Below, in pieces: positions 7,940-17,213 of a stretch of DNA of 64,000 nucleotides. The first letter of the stretch is position 1; every line of letters starts with the position of its first letter. The position numbers and the translations under genes were made by a program. The DNA comes from Sporosarcina sp. FSL W7-1349 (GTDB lineage Bacteria; Bacillota; Bacilli; Bacillales_A; Planococcaceae), in the NCBI RefSeq assembly GCF_038003045.1, contig NZ_JBBOOK010000002.1, positions 868,001-932,000 of the forward strand, given 5' to 3'. Under the pieces are notes generated by a model. The model was not told the origin of the DNA. It saw only the letters and a list, made by a program, of their open reading frames with translations, and searched no databases.

Positions 7940-9006
7940 AGATGAACGCATTGGGATATAGAAGTACAGATAGTGTCGAAATCGATTCTAGCCTTCGTCA
8001 GGAAAAGAGATCCGCTAGAGCTTTTCGTTCTAGGAAGGAGGAAAAACGTTATTGGATTTTGCTAATCACATTGATTGCTTTGGGCGTTCTTTCTTCGTAT
8101 GGACTTTTAGTTTATAACAATCCGGTTCCAGTAGATTCACCTTCTTTTATCCCGGTTGTAATGAGAAGAATCGTAGCTCTTACTGCAATGATTATTGCTG
8201 CAGTTTGTCATAGTTTGTCGACCGTTGCTTTCCAATCGATTACAAATAATCGGATTATAACACCTTCACTTCTAGGCTTTGAATCACTGTACTCAGCCAT
8301 TCAAACGAGTACGATATTTTTCTTTGGTGCCGGTGCATTAATAGGTTTCAGTGGTACTGGATCATTTCTGTTTCAAGTTACAGCTATGGTCTTAATGAGC
8401 TTGATCCTTTACGGATGGTTGCTTTCCGGTAAGTATGGCAATTTACAACTTATGCTTTTGGTTGGGATCATTATTGGAACTGGGCTGCGATCCGTGTCTA
8501 CTTTTATGAGAAGATTACTTTCACCGTCCGAGTTTGATATTTTACAGGCAAGATTGTTTGGTTCTGTTAATAATGCGGATGCTGCCTATTTTCCGATTGT
8601 CATTCCAATGGTAATTATTGTAGGAATTTTACTTCTTACATATTCCAAGAAATTAAATGTATTGTCACTTGGAAAGGATGTCTCTACTACTTTTGGAGTT
8701 AAACATCAACCTAGTATCATTTATACACTTATTTTAGTTGCTGTGTTGATGTCAATTTCAACGGCTTTGGTTGGACCGCTTACTTTCTTTGGATTTTTAG
8801 TTGCAACTTTGAGTTATCAAGCGGCACCTACTCATGATCACAGATATATTTTTCCAATGGCTCTCGCTATAGGATTTTTGATACTAACGGGCGCATACTT
8901 TGTTATGTATCATGTGTTCAATGCGCAAGGTGTAGTTTCAGTCATTATCGAACTGTTTGGTGGAATCATATTTCTAATTGTAATTTTAAGGAAGAGGGCA
9001 CTATGA
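7936..9006 (+). CDS. FecCD-family siderophore permease 2 (YclO type)
   Basis: 356 residues overlapping the previous gene by 4 bp. A basic, soluble N-terminal ~35 residues (SLRQEKRSARAFRSRKEEKR) precede about nine helices. Family motifs: MRRIVALTAMIIAAVCHSLS and VGPLTFFGFLVATLS. It is the second half of the heterodimeric membrane channel. The low-GC coding style is uniform over the whole operon. Confidence 0.92.
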   Translation: MKMNALGYRSTDSVEIDSSLRQEKRSARAFRSRKEEKRYWILLITLIALGVLSSYGLLVYNNPVPVDSPSFIPVVMRRIVALTAMIIAAVCHSLSTVAFQSITNNRIITPSLLGFESLYSAIQTSTIFFFGAGALIGFSGTGSFLFQVTAMVLMSLILYGWLLSGKYGNLQLMLLVGIIIGTGLRSVSTFMRRLLSPSEFDILQARLFGSVNNADAAYFPIVIPMVIIVGILLLTYSKKLNVLSLGKDVSTTFGVKHQPSIIYTLILVAVLMSISTALVGPLTFFGFLVATLSYQAAPTHDHRYIFPMALAIGFLILTGAYFVMYHVFNAQGVVSVIIELFGGIIFLIVILRKRAL

Positions 9007-9755
9007 TAAAAATTGAGAATGCTAGAAAGTTGTATACGGACAAGGTAAAAATAGGACCTTTAGATATTGAAATACCAAAAGCCGGTTTTACTTCGTTAAT
9101 TGGACCAAATGGTGCGGGAAAGTCTACGACCCTTTTGATGATTGGAAGACTTTTGGATATGGATGAAGGTCAAATTAGGGTAGCAAATATGGATGTTTCT
9201 AAATCAAAATCGAAAGACTTGGCAAAAATCGTGACTATTTTGCGACAAGAAAACCATTTTGTCACGAGGCTTACTGTTAGACAACTGGCTGGATATGGAC
9301 GTTTTCCTCATTCACAGGGAAGGTTAACGAGAGAGGATGAGGCTATTATTTCTAAGTATATCGATTTTTTGGACTTGACTGATCTGGAAAATAGATATTT
9401 AGATGAGCTTTCAGGTGGTCAAAGGCAACGGGCATATGTTGCAATGGTTTTGTGCCAAGAGACTGAATATGTACTGTTAGACGAGCCTCTGAACAATCTT
9501 GACGTTGCTCGTTCTGTTCAAATGATGGAGCATTTAAGACAAGCTGCGAATGAATTTGGAAGAACGATTCTAACCGTTATGCACGATATAAATTTTGCAG
9601 CCAAATATTCTGATCGAATTTGTGCGATGAAAGATGGACAAATTGCCGCTTTTGGAACAGTAGAAGAGATCATGGACCCAGAAATTTTATCAGATATTTT
9701 TGAAACGAAAATAGAAATTATCGACAGTCCTTATGGGCCCGTAGCGATTTATTAA
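9003..9755 (+). CDS. Siderophore ABC transporter ATP-binding protein (YclP/FatA type)
   Basis: 250 residues, start overlapping the permease stop by 4 bp. All ABC ATPase motifs are intact: Walker A GPNGAGKST at about residues 33-41, Q-loop LRQEN, signature LSGGQRQRA, Walker B YVLLDEP and switch MHD. It powers ferric-siderophore import and closes the operon. No siderophore biosynthesis genes are nearby, so the cell probably uses imported or elsewhere-encoded siderophore. Confidence 0.95.
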   Translation: MIKIENARKLYTDKVKIGPLDIEIPKAGFTSLIGPNGAGKSTTLLMIGRLLDMDEGQIRVANMDVSKSKSKDLAKIVTILRQENHFVTRLTVRQLAGYGRFPHSQGRLTREDEAIISKYIDFLDLTDLENRYLDELSGGQRQRAYVAMVLCQETEYVLLDEPLNNLDVARSVQMMEHLRQAANEFGRTILTVMHDINFAAKYSDRICAMKDGQIAAFGTVEEIMDPEILSDIFETKIEIIDSPYGPVAIY

Positions 9756-9765
9756 TTATGTTGGG

Positions 9766-9817
9766 TTGGCAAGTAGCTACATTTTTAATTTCCAAACTAC
9801 CATTGCCTACTTGCCAA
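9766..9817. repeat. Inverted repeat after siderophore operon
   Basis: Perfect 11-mers TTGGCAAGTAG / CTACTTGCCAA separated by 30 nt, 11 nt after the ATPase stop. There is no T run, so it is a weak terminator or an mRNA 3' stabiliser. The rest of 9756-10132 has no gene I can support. Confidence 0.6.
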
Positions 9818-10132
9818 ATATGCCTCTAAAAGAGTGTATAAATGAATTTAACCTATGTCTTTCTTCAGTACGAGAATTGGTCTTTCATTATTTTTTGAAG
9901 TATTTTCACTCTTACTTGGTTTGCCGTTACTTATAATATGATTCTCCGAGATGTAGCCAAGTGCGGTTTTTCATGAAAAAAAGTACCTTATCCATTTCGC
10001 ATGAATAAGATATTTTTTAAAATTTGATAATAATTTTCGATCTGTACGTCGCATAAGCATGTTTTTCTTAGCCTGAAAAACGTTGAAACTTTTCAACAAC
10101 ATTTCTAGCACTTTTATTCGCATCTACACATA

Positions 10133-10164
10133 GAAAAAGAATAGGACACTCACATATCCTATTC
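10133..10164 (-). terminator. Terminator of the two-component operon
   Basis: On the minus strand GAATAGGA / TCCTATTC stems close a 10-nt loop and are followed by TTTTT. It lies 10 nt after the histidine-kinase stop. Confidence 0.85.
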
Positions 10165-10174
10165 CTTTGATACA

Positions 10175-12250
10175 TTATTCATTTAGAAATTTTGGTAAAT
10201 AAATCATCACCTTAAATAAATCGCCATCTACTTGAACTAAGAACTTTCCGCGCTGGTTGTAAATAAGGCTTTCAGCAATCGACAACCCTAATCCGCTACC
10301 TTGACTTGATCTAGATTCATCGCCTCGTTTAAAGCGTTCCATTAGCTCATCAGCTGAAATATTTAATTCATAGGCTGAAATATTTTTAAGCGTCACGCGT
10401 ATTTCATTGCCTAAGTCTTCAACATCAATATATACCCTTGATGCAGGCTGTGCGTACTTAAAAATATTCGAAAATAAGTTTTCGATGGAACGCCACAGCA
10501 ATTTGCCATCAGCCTTCACATACACTTTTTCTGTTGGATGAGCAAACTTAAATTCTAATGCCGATGCTTCAATTTTTTCATCCATTTCTCCTATTCCTTG
10601 CGTTAGTAATGATACGATGTCAATCCGTTCTAACTGAACAGGCATACTTCCACTTGATGCTTTAGCCGCCTCAAATAAGTCATCCGTTAAGTGCTTGAGT
10701 CTTTTTGATTTTTGATCTAATACATCTACATATTCGGCAATTTTTTCAGGGTCGTTTTCAATTTTTAATAAATCGACATACGTAATGATTGACGTTAATG
10801 GCGTTCTGATGTCATGCGAAACATTTGTAATGAGCTCTGTTTTTAAACGCTCGCTCTTAATTTCACTATCCACTGATTTATTTAACCCCTCGGTAATACG
10901 ATTAATGTTCCCCGCGAGTTGGCTAAACTCCCCTTTTCCGTCTATTTCAATTCTATGCTGAAGATCACCATTTTTAATGTGCTCTACGCCTTCTTTAATG
11001 CGGTTAAACGACTTCACCTTTTTTAGCGCAAGCCAGGCAGCTAGACCAATCGTAATCGGAAACATAAAAAACGTTGCCGCAACTACTATTGGATAACCAA
11101 TGACAAGCAGTACGGTTTTCACGGCTAAGCTACCGCTGTCAAATACATGTTTTATCGCAAGAAATACCTTTTTAAAAATTTGATAGATGAGTGTATGCGA
11201 AAGGATTGTTTTATTTTTAATATGCTTGACGAGCGATAAAATCAGCAGTAAGGCAATGATAAAAATAGGTACCGTGAGAAGCAGGTAGATTTCACGGAAC
11301 ACTTCAACAATCATGACGAACCACATCGACAGTAAACAAACAACAATCGCCACATTAAGGTCATTATAGAGTTTGTCAATAACATGAAAATGAATGTCCT
11401 TATCTTTAAACGATGTTCTTCCAATCACAATCATTAAATAAATAAAAGATACAATAAGTCCTACTAAAAATGCTATGGATTCATTTAAAAGCCTTTTGGC
11501 TTCTGCTTTATCTGTTTCCCATTCTTGTATTTTTTTCTGTAGAAAAGCATCCGTAAATGCGACATATATCGCATCTGTTTGTGAATTCAACTGATCAACT
11601 GTAGGCGTAAAATAATCATAGTAGTGACTTTTCGCCACTTTAGATGGGTACATTTTTTGTTGATAATCCCCGACTAACATATAGGCATCATAGGTTTCAA
11701 ACTGCTCTTTCTTATTCATTTCACTATTGGAAAATACATGTTCACCATCACTCGCATAATAGATGATACCTTCATAGGTTTCTAGTCTCTCGACTAACTG
11801 ATAAAATTCCCTGACTTGCATTCGCATACGTTCTTCTTTTTTACGCTTGATCTTATCCGCATATTCTTCTTTGAAAATGCGCTTATTATCTGCTTCTTTT
11901 AGATCGTGATCATATTCATTTGAATAATAATATTCATTGTATAACTCGTCTTCAATGACTCGGCTATCTGCTTTCGTCAGTGCCTTACCACTTAAAATAT
12001 AGGCCTCACTTTTATATGTTCCGATTAATTCCGTTAAGGTGTGAAACAGGCCGTAATTTTCCTTGGCGAACGACTGGCTTTCAAAATAACTATCCGTATT
12101 TACATCACTAAGTTGGACCCTATTGTATTCCAAGTCAATCAGTGCCCTCGCTATACCTGTTAAGCAAATGATTGCCACGAGAAACACAACCACTTTCGTA
12201 ATACGTGCATGACTAATATTTTTCAACTTTATACCCAACTCCCCATACAA
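10175..12250 (-). CDS. Sensor histidine kinase, large multi-pass sensor
   Basis: 691 residues. One N-terminal helix (about 18-38) is followed by a ~220-residue extracytoplasmic domain rich in Glu/Lys/Tyr, then four to five more membrane helices (about 255-420), a HAMP-like stretch (EGVEHIKNGDLQHRIEIDGK), a dimerisation/phosphoacceptor box NVSHDIRTPLTSI, an N-box NLFSNIFKYAQP and a G-box GSGLGLSIAESL. This is a VanS-like kinase that phosphorylates the adjacent regulator. The start is uncertain: TTG at 12250 (GAGG 10 nt upstream) gives a 38-bp overlap with the regulator gene, while TTG at 12226 would also work. The many-helix sensor is unusual for the class and suggests membrane or cell-envelope stress sensing, but no target operon is adjacent. 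Confidence 0.88.
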   Translation of the reverse strand: MYGELGIKLKNISHARITKVVVFLVAIICLTGIARALIDLEYNRVQLSDVNTDSYFESQSFAKENYGLFHTLTELIGTYKSEAYILSGKALTKADSRVIEDELYNEYYYSNEYDHDLKEADNKRIFKEEYADKIKRKKEERMRMQVREFYQLVERLETYEGIIYYASDGEHVFSNSEMNKKEQFETYDAYMLVGDYQQKMYPSKVAKSHYYDYFTPTVDQLNSQTDAIYVAFTDAFLQKKIQEWETDKAEAKRLLNESIAFLVGLIVSFIYLMIVIGRTSFKDKDIHFHVIDKLYNDLNVAIVVCLLSMWFVMIVEVFREIYLLLTVPIFIIALLLILSLVKHIKNKTILSHTLIYQIFKKVFLAIKHVFDSGSLAVKTVLLVIGYPIVVAATFFMFPITIGLAAWLALKKVKSFNRIKEGVEHIKNGDLQHRIEIDGKGEFSQLAGNINRITEGLNKSVDSEIKSERLKTELITNVSHDIRTPLTSIITYVDLLKIENDPEKIAEYVDVLDQKSKRLKHLTDDLFEAAKASSGSMPVQLERIDIVSLLTQGIGEMDEKIEASALEFKFAHPTEKVYVKADGKLLWRSIENLFSNIFKYAQPASRVYIDVEDLGNEIRVTLKNISAYELNISADELMERFKRGDESRSSQGSGLGLSIAESLIYNQRGKFLVQVDGDLFKVMIYLPKFLNE

Positions 12251-12899
12251 CTTTTAGATACCTCGGTTCTTTCGGGTTAATTTCAATTTTTTCTCGAATC
12301 TTTCGAATATGGACTGAAACAGTGTTTTCTGGATTGATGGCCCTTTCATTCCATACCTTTTCGTAAATCTCTTCAATTGTAAATACTCTCCCGGCATTTG
12401 CTGTGAGAAGCTTTACAATTTTATACTGCACTGGTGTCAAATGAACCTCTTCTTTATCAACCGTAATGACTTTCTGTTCATCATCAATCATGAGCCCGCC
12501 CGATTGAAATACATGACTACTCACCTCAAGACTGCCAAATGTCGTATACCTTCGTAGCTGCGATTTCACTCTAGCCACAAGTTCTAACGGATTAAACGGC
12601 TTGGCCATATAGTCATCTGCTCCGATATTTAATCCGAGTATTTTATCATGATCCTCCGACTTAGCAGAAAGCATGATTAACGGAATCATATTATCTTGCC
12701 GAATCTTCATCGTCGCCGTGATCCCATCCATTTTTGGCATCATAATATCCATAATAATTAGGTGAATAGTATGATCTCGAATCAGATCGATGGCCTCTAG
12801 CCCATTGTAAGCTTTGAATACTTGATAGCCTTCATTTTCTAAATAAATACTAATTGCCCTTACAATTTCTTTATCATCATCACAAATCAAAATGTTCAA
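12213..12899 (-). CDS. OmpR/VanR-family response regulator
   Basis: 228 residues from a TTG start with GGAGAG upstream. The receiver domain carries the acidic pocket DDD (residues 7-9), the phospho-Asp in IIMDIMMPKMDG and the KPF lysine motif. The winged-helix DNA-binding domain (about 130-228) has the usual LTPVQYKIVKLL and VSVHIRKIREKIE segments and ends VVWGVGYKVEKY. It overlaps the kinase gene, so the two are translationally coupled. Its regulon is not visible here. Confidence 0.93.
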   Translation of the reverse strand: MNILICDDDKEIVRAISIYLENEGYQVFKAYNGLEAIDLIRDHTIHLIIMDIMMPKMDGITATMKIRQDNMIPLIMLSAKSEDHDKILGLNIGADDYMAKPFNPLELVARVKSQLRRYTTFGSLEVSSHVFQSGGLMIDDEQKVITVDKEEVHLTPVQYKIVKLLTANAGRVFTIEEIYEKVWNERAINPENTVSVHIRKIREKIEINPKEPRYLKVVWGVGYKVEKY

Positions 12900-13112
12900 C
12901 TACATTCTCTCCTCCATCTCTTTCGGTTCATGTGTCATCCCTATAGGCTTCGTATAAAGATATGATACTCATTAAATCTTAACAAACACACATACCCATT
13001 CTTAATATTTTCTTAGTGTTTATCCTAAACAACTGTCTATGCCAAATACACGCCGTGAACATAGAAAATTATATAACTCTAAATATATGAAAAAATCCGT
13101 AAACAATTTGAA

Positions 13113-13148
13113 AAAGCCGATTTTCTGTTTGCCCAGAAAATCGGCTTT
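13113..13148 (-). terminator. Terminator of the GGDEF gene
   Basis: A perfect 15-bp stem AAAGCCGATTTTCTG / CAGAAAATCGGCTTT with a 6-nt loop. T-rich on the minus-strand side and partly on the plus side, so it may act in both directions. It lies in the otherwise featureless gap 12900-13300. Confidence 0.85.
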
Positions 13149-13300
13149 CGTTTTGTATTCATATCTAATTTGATAAATTTAAAGCAAAAATATCACCGTG
13201 ATGTATCTAAATGAGGTTTTATATAGATTTTTTAATACAATAATTATGAGTGTTGTTTCAACTAACATAATCATAATGGGCAAGCACTGAGTTTAGGAGT

Positions 13301-14746
13301 TTAGCTGGACGGTATCCTCCGCATTGAGATTTTCTCTTCGTACATAGTTTGATCTGCCGCTTCTAGGATTTCCTCTACAGTGGTCAGCATGCCGGGCTTA
13401 TAATAGGCGATTCCATGGCTCGCTGAAAGTTCATAGGTCTTTTCCCCCGACAGATTAAAACGATGAAAATCTCGTGTAATATCCATCCATGTCTCTTCCA
13501 CTTTTTCTTTATTCTTACCGAAGAAAACGATGATAAATTCGTCACCGCCCATTCGGAATAGCACATCGCCGGAGTCAATATTGCAATTAATGATTTCGCA
13601 GCTTGTCTTGATGAGATCATCTCCAGCTGAGTGACCGAAGTTGTCATTGACGGTTTTCAACCCATTTATATCAATATAACAAACATAAAATTCTTGTTGA
13701 TAAGGCCCGTGAATTTTTTCTTCCAACAAAGCCATTCCGCTCCGCCTATTCATCACACCTGTCAGTGTATCGAAAGAAGCATGCTTAAGCAGCTCTTCTT
13801 CCTTTATCTTCAGGTTGGTAATATCCGTAACCCCAATTAGAATACAGGACTGATCCAAATACTCGACCAATTCCAGACTTAGCATAGCCCATTTTTTTAG
13901 ACTGGGATTTACTTGATACTCCAGTTCATAATTTTTGATACTTTGATGCTCTTCAAGCATTTTTAATATAATCTGCTTTTCATAGGGACTGGCGAATAAA
14001 AATTTTCCATCCACTTTCGTCATGTCTTGATCCTGCAAATGATAATATTCAATTGCCTGATGATTGATAAGCAATATTTCATCATTTTGTAGGTTTGTAA
14101 GAATTAATGGATATGGATTCATATGAAATAGTCTTCTAAAACTATCCGTATTTCTTCTTAACTTGCATTTACTTTCAAAATCCCTTTTTCGCAGCCGATA
14201 GAGCATAAATGCAATCGTATAGGAAATTACAGCAGCCCCGGTTGAATTAATTATGTTTGTATTCAGCGAAAAGTGGTTAGGGTCCATGAAAAGCAACCCA
14301 ATCAAAAAATAAATATGATTACTGCTGAAATAAATTAAAAGCGGGCCAGGATGAATAGGAAAAACAACAGAAACCCCAAGTAAAAGAATGATATAAGCAT
14401 AAATATTACCATTCAATAACTGACTGTTTATAGAAGCCGTCGCGCCAATAAATAAGAATAACACGGTGTAGATATGGATAATGGGACCTATAGGCGCACT
14501 CTTGTAAAAATAATAAATGAGAATAAAAATAATGGACAGAAAAAAACCTGTAAGGTGAATAGAGGCAAGAACCCATCTATAAACCGGGTCTGTCTTATTT
14601 AATAGAAATACATCAGAGTAAAAGAAGCCGGGATAGGTGAAAATGAGCATAAAAGAAACCAATTTAAGTCGTTCAAAAAATAACTCATTTGAGTACGAAA
14701 TAAAATCTTGTTGGTCGTCAATATGTTTAATTGAATAGAATCCCAT
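13301..14746 (-). CDS. Membrane PAS-GGDEF protein (diguanylate cyclase)
   Basis: 481 residues if started at ATG 14746, where AAGGA lies 11 nt upstream; TTG 14755 is an alternative with too short a spacing. Six membrane helices (about 30-195) form a MASE-like sensor, followed by a PAS domain (MNPYPLILTNLQNDEILLIN) and a GGDEF domain with intact substrate and catalytic residues (DINGLKTVNDNFGHSAGDD, RMGGDEFIIVF). It should condense two GTP into cyclic di-GMP at the membrane. The RxxD product-inhibition site expected just before the GGDEF motif is missing (IDSGDVLFRMGGDEF), so feedback inhibition may be weak. No EAL domain. Monocistronic. Confidence 0.92.
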   Translation of the reverse strand: MGFYSIKHIDDQQDFISYSNELFFERLKLVSFMLIFTYPGFFYSDVFLLNKTDPVYRWVLASIHLTGFFLSIIFILIYYFYKSAPIGPIIHIYTVLFLFIGATASINSQLLNGNIYAYIILLLGVSVVFPIHPGPLLIYFSSNHIYFLIGLLFMDPNHFSLNTNIINSTGAAVISYTIAFMLYRLRKRDFESKCKLRRNTDSFRRLFHMNPYPLILTNLQNDEILLINHQAIEYYHLQDQDMTKVDGKFLFASPYEKQIILKMLEEHQSIKNYELEYQVNPSLKKWAMLSLELVEYLDQSCILIGVTDITNLKIKEEELLKHASFDTLTGVMNRRSGMALLEEKIHGPYQQEFYVCYIDINGLKTVNDNFGHSAGDDLIKTSCEIINCNIDSGDVLFRMGGDEFIIVFFGKNKEKVEETWMDITRDFHRFNLSGEKTYELSASHGIAYYKPGMLTTVEEILEAADQTMYEEKISMRRIPSS

Positions 14747-15102
14747 TTTTCTCAAATTCCTTTTAGTGTATTTTAAGTATTTTAATACAATTAAGATTAT
14801 TATACACTGTGAGTCAACAGAATAGATCCTTTTTCGTAACTAAATATAAAGAAGCCCTATTATTCACGAAGACAATAGGGCAGAAGAAATAATACGGCTC
14901 TTTCCTAAGCGAGTAAAATACTTGGAATTTGGCGGAAACGGAAGGGAATGCGGTGTTTTTCCTGCTTACTCATCACTGGACAAGTTATTTTATGAAACCG
15001 CATATAGTCACCAAAATTTTTAAAAAACCTCAATTACTTATGATACGGTTCGCCATGGTGTATCAAAATGAGTTTTTATTTTCTCTACTTTTCTATATAT
15101 GT

Positions 15103-15633
15103 TTAATAATCTTTGTATATCCAATCATCATCATTAGTAGCAAAAAGAAAAAGAAATAATTTAATAAATAACATTAGAATACTCCATGATGCAATAAAAA
15201 TAATAATTCTATTATTAATATAATTTCCATCAAACAAATAATTATATCCGAGTATAATAAAATACCAAATAGAAAAATCAACATATAACTGAGTACACTT
15301 TTTTTTGGCAATAATCCTTTCCAATGACAATATTTTAGTTCTTTCGTTATATTTCCATAAAGTATTATCAAATATATTTAATAAGATTACTAAAATTAAA
15401 GTAATTACCATGGATAAAATAAGGAATAATTGTAATATCATAATTAAGTATTCCCATGAGTAATAATTCAGATTCATGGTTATATTTTCTATGTTTTCAT
15501 ATAAACTAATAAAGTATACCTCATGAAATTCTTTTATATAAAAAAGAAACAACAAAGTAAATATAAGAATAAATTGTATTTTTTTCAGTGAGAAATCTTT
15601 TATTTCTTTAATATTATTTATCAAAGTAAACAA
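15103..15633 (-). CDS. AT-rich hypothetical membrane protein
   Basis: 176 residues starting at TTG with GAGG 9 nt upstream. Four hydrophobic segments: about 20-37, 62-86, 118-134 and 143-165, and an acidic end (NDDDWIYKDY). The DNA is markedly more AT-rich than the housekeeping genes, a sign of transfer. No recognised family or motif. It lies between the GGDEF gene and the AAA+/DUF6414-like pair on the same strand. Reality is moderately supported by the ribosome site and by the membrane pattern. Confidence 0.5.
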   Translation of the reverse strand: MFTLINNIKEIKDFSLKKIQFILIFTLLFLFYIKEFHEVYFISLYENIENITMNLNYYSWEYLIMILQLFLILSMVITLILVILLNIFDNTLWKYNERTKILSLERIIAKKKCTQLYVDFSIWYFIILGYNYLFDGNYINNRIIIFIASWSILMLFIKLFLFLFATNDDDWIYKDY

Positions 15634-16100
15634 ATTATCCAGCCTCGTTTTATTAAAAAACTCAAATTATTTTTTCTTTGCTATGAACTTCAATTTTTTG
15701 TGTAGCTTGAATTACCTTTTTATTTCAATGTGGAAACAAGAAGTAATCTGATTCATTTATATTAATCGTATATTCGTCAATCAAAACCCCATGTAACCGT
15801 CATATAAACTTAAACACTATTAGCTAAATTAAAGTGAACACTTTACAACTGGAAGATAGAGCGTACACATTGTCACTTTACACGGGCCTCTGTGAGCAAA
15901 ATTATAAGCCATGTAGCCCCAATATACTGGCTCAGCCAAACAAGGCCATCATGCAAGTTCATACTGGAAAGTAGGGTTCAATCTTATTCAGCATTTTGAG
16001 ATAAGAAAGGGTTCATTTCTACTTGTCGGTCACACCCCAAGGTTCTTTAACTTATATTCTATATCTATGCCCTCACCTCAAATACCTTTGCATTGTATTT
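15634..16100. other. Gene-free stretch with possible mobile-element scar
   Basis: No ORF can be supported. At 15838-15895 two similar motifs (ACACTTTACAACTGG and TGTCACTTTACACGG) repeat within 45 nt, as transposase-binding ends of some IS21-like elements do. The ~190 bp up to about 16030 differ in composition from the AT-rich flanks. I see no transposase frame, so this is at most the worn end of an insertion sequence. Confidence 0.3.
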
Positions 16101-17213
16101 TTACAATACACGTAATTCCTTTAATAATTTATAACTTAGATACATGTCAACTGTATTTTTAATATCCCTTGTATTCACGTATTCATCTATATCCGATGAT
16201 AATTCTAATAACATTTCTTCTTCTAAATGTGAGAGCTTTTCTTTATCGTCTAGAGCAAGACTTTCGAAACTCCGCTTAAACTCTGTTGTCATTATTTTTA
16301 ATTTTTCATTCTCGTTTAATGGTTCAAATTTAATACACTCTGTTATTCTTGAAAATATTGCTCCACCAACGTTTTTTTCAATTTCGGACGTAGTTAGATA
16401 ATTCGACGTACATATAAATATTGAATTATCAGCCTTAGCAGTATAATTACCATCAACTATCTGACCTTCATCAAAAAGTTCATAAAATGCACTATATAAA
16501 TTAGGATGTACTTTATCAAATTCATCCAATAAAATGACATTTGTTTCCCTACTCATCAAACTTTTTGCTAAACTATCCTCTTGTGGTTTTGAACCAAATA
16601 GAAATCTATACGCTTGGTCTGTTTGAAACATTGATAGTTGAAATCTCTTAATTTTATCACTTCCATATATTGCTTGTGATATTAACTTTGCAGTTTCTGT
16701 TTTACCTACACCAGGAGGTCCATAAAACATTATTACTATTGGTTTTTGTGATGACCTTACCTTCGGGATATTAAGAACAGGAAGCAGCACATTTAGTGCC
16801 TTTTCCTGTCCTATCAATCTATCCCTAAAGAGTCTTTTAAATTCAATTAAGCTTTGAACGCCAATTTTCCCGTAGTCATAATAAATAAAATCGACAACGA
16901 AATTTCTTCGTATTACCTCAATAATATTATTTGGAGGATTTTGAAAATATAAAGTGTTAAATTTCACATTTTTCAAGATTAACATTATGTTATTAATCGA
17001 ATTAATCGACATTGATGAGTATTCTTGTCTATGACAGACAATGGTTTCATAAAAAAATTCTTTTGGCTCATATTCAGAGCCCTCACTTCGAATTGTAAAC
17101 GAGCGGTCAATTTCAATAACTTGTAGCATAATATCATTCATTGTTACAAAAGTTGTTTCTTCAATAAACTCTTTAAATGCATTATCTGGTCCATAAAAAA
17201 CCTTAACGTTCAT
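16101..17213 (-). CDS. AAA+ ATPase, ClpB/torsin-like
   Basis: 370 residues. The first ~130 residues are an unrecognised N-terminal domain. Then comes a Clp-type opening (RLIGQEKALNVLLPVL), Walker A GPPGVGKT at 165-172, Walker B NVILLDEFDK at about 225-234, sensor 1 FICTSN and a candidate Arg finger in GAIFSRITE, with a small helical lid to the C-terminus. Such ATPases remodel or unfold protein partners as ring oligomers. The start overlaps the preceding gene by 11 bp, so both are co-translated. Low GC and position next to a housekeeping gene suggest horizontal acquisition; a defence or partner-remodelling role is inference only. Confidence 0.8.
   Translation of the reverse strand: MNVKVFYGPDNAFKEFIEETTFVTMNDIMLQVIEIDRSFTIRSEGSEYEPKEFFYETIVCHRQEYSSMSINSINNIMLILKNVKFNTLYFQNPPNNIIEVIRRNFVVDFIYYDYGKIGVQSLIEFKRLFRDRLIGQEKALNVLLPVLNIPKVRSSQKPIVIMFYGPPGVGKTETAKLISQAIYGSDKIKRFQLSMFQTDQAYRFLFGSKPQEDSLAKSLMSRETNVILLDEFDKVHPNLYSAFYELFDEGQIVDGNYTAKADNSIFICTSNYLTTSEIEKNVGGAIFSRITECIKFEPLNENEKLKIMTTEFKRSFESLALDDKEKLSHLEEEMLLELSSDIDEYVNTRDIKNTVDMYLSYKLLKELRVL

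Noticed and set aside
14929..15159. 76-residue plus-strand ORF with one hydrophobic segment
   Set aside because: TTG start without a good ribosome site; its 3' end overlaps the better supported minus-strand membrane gene.
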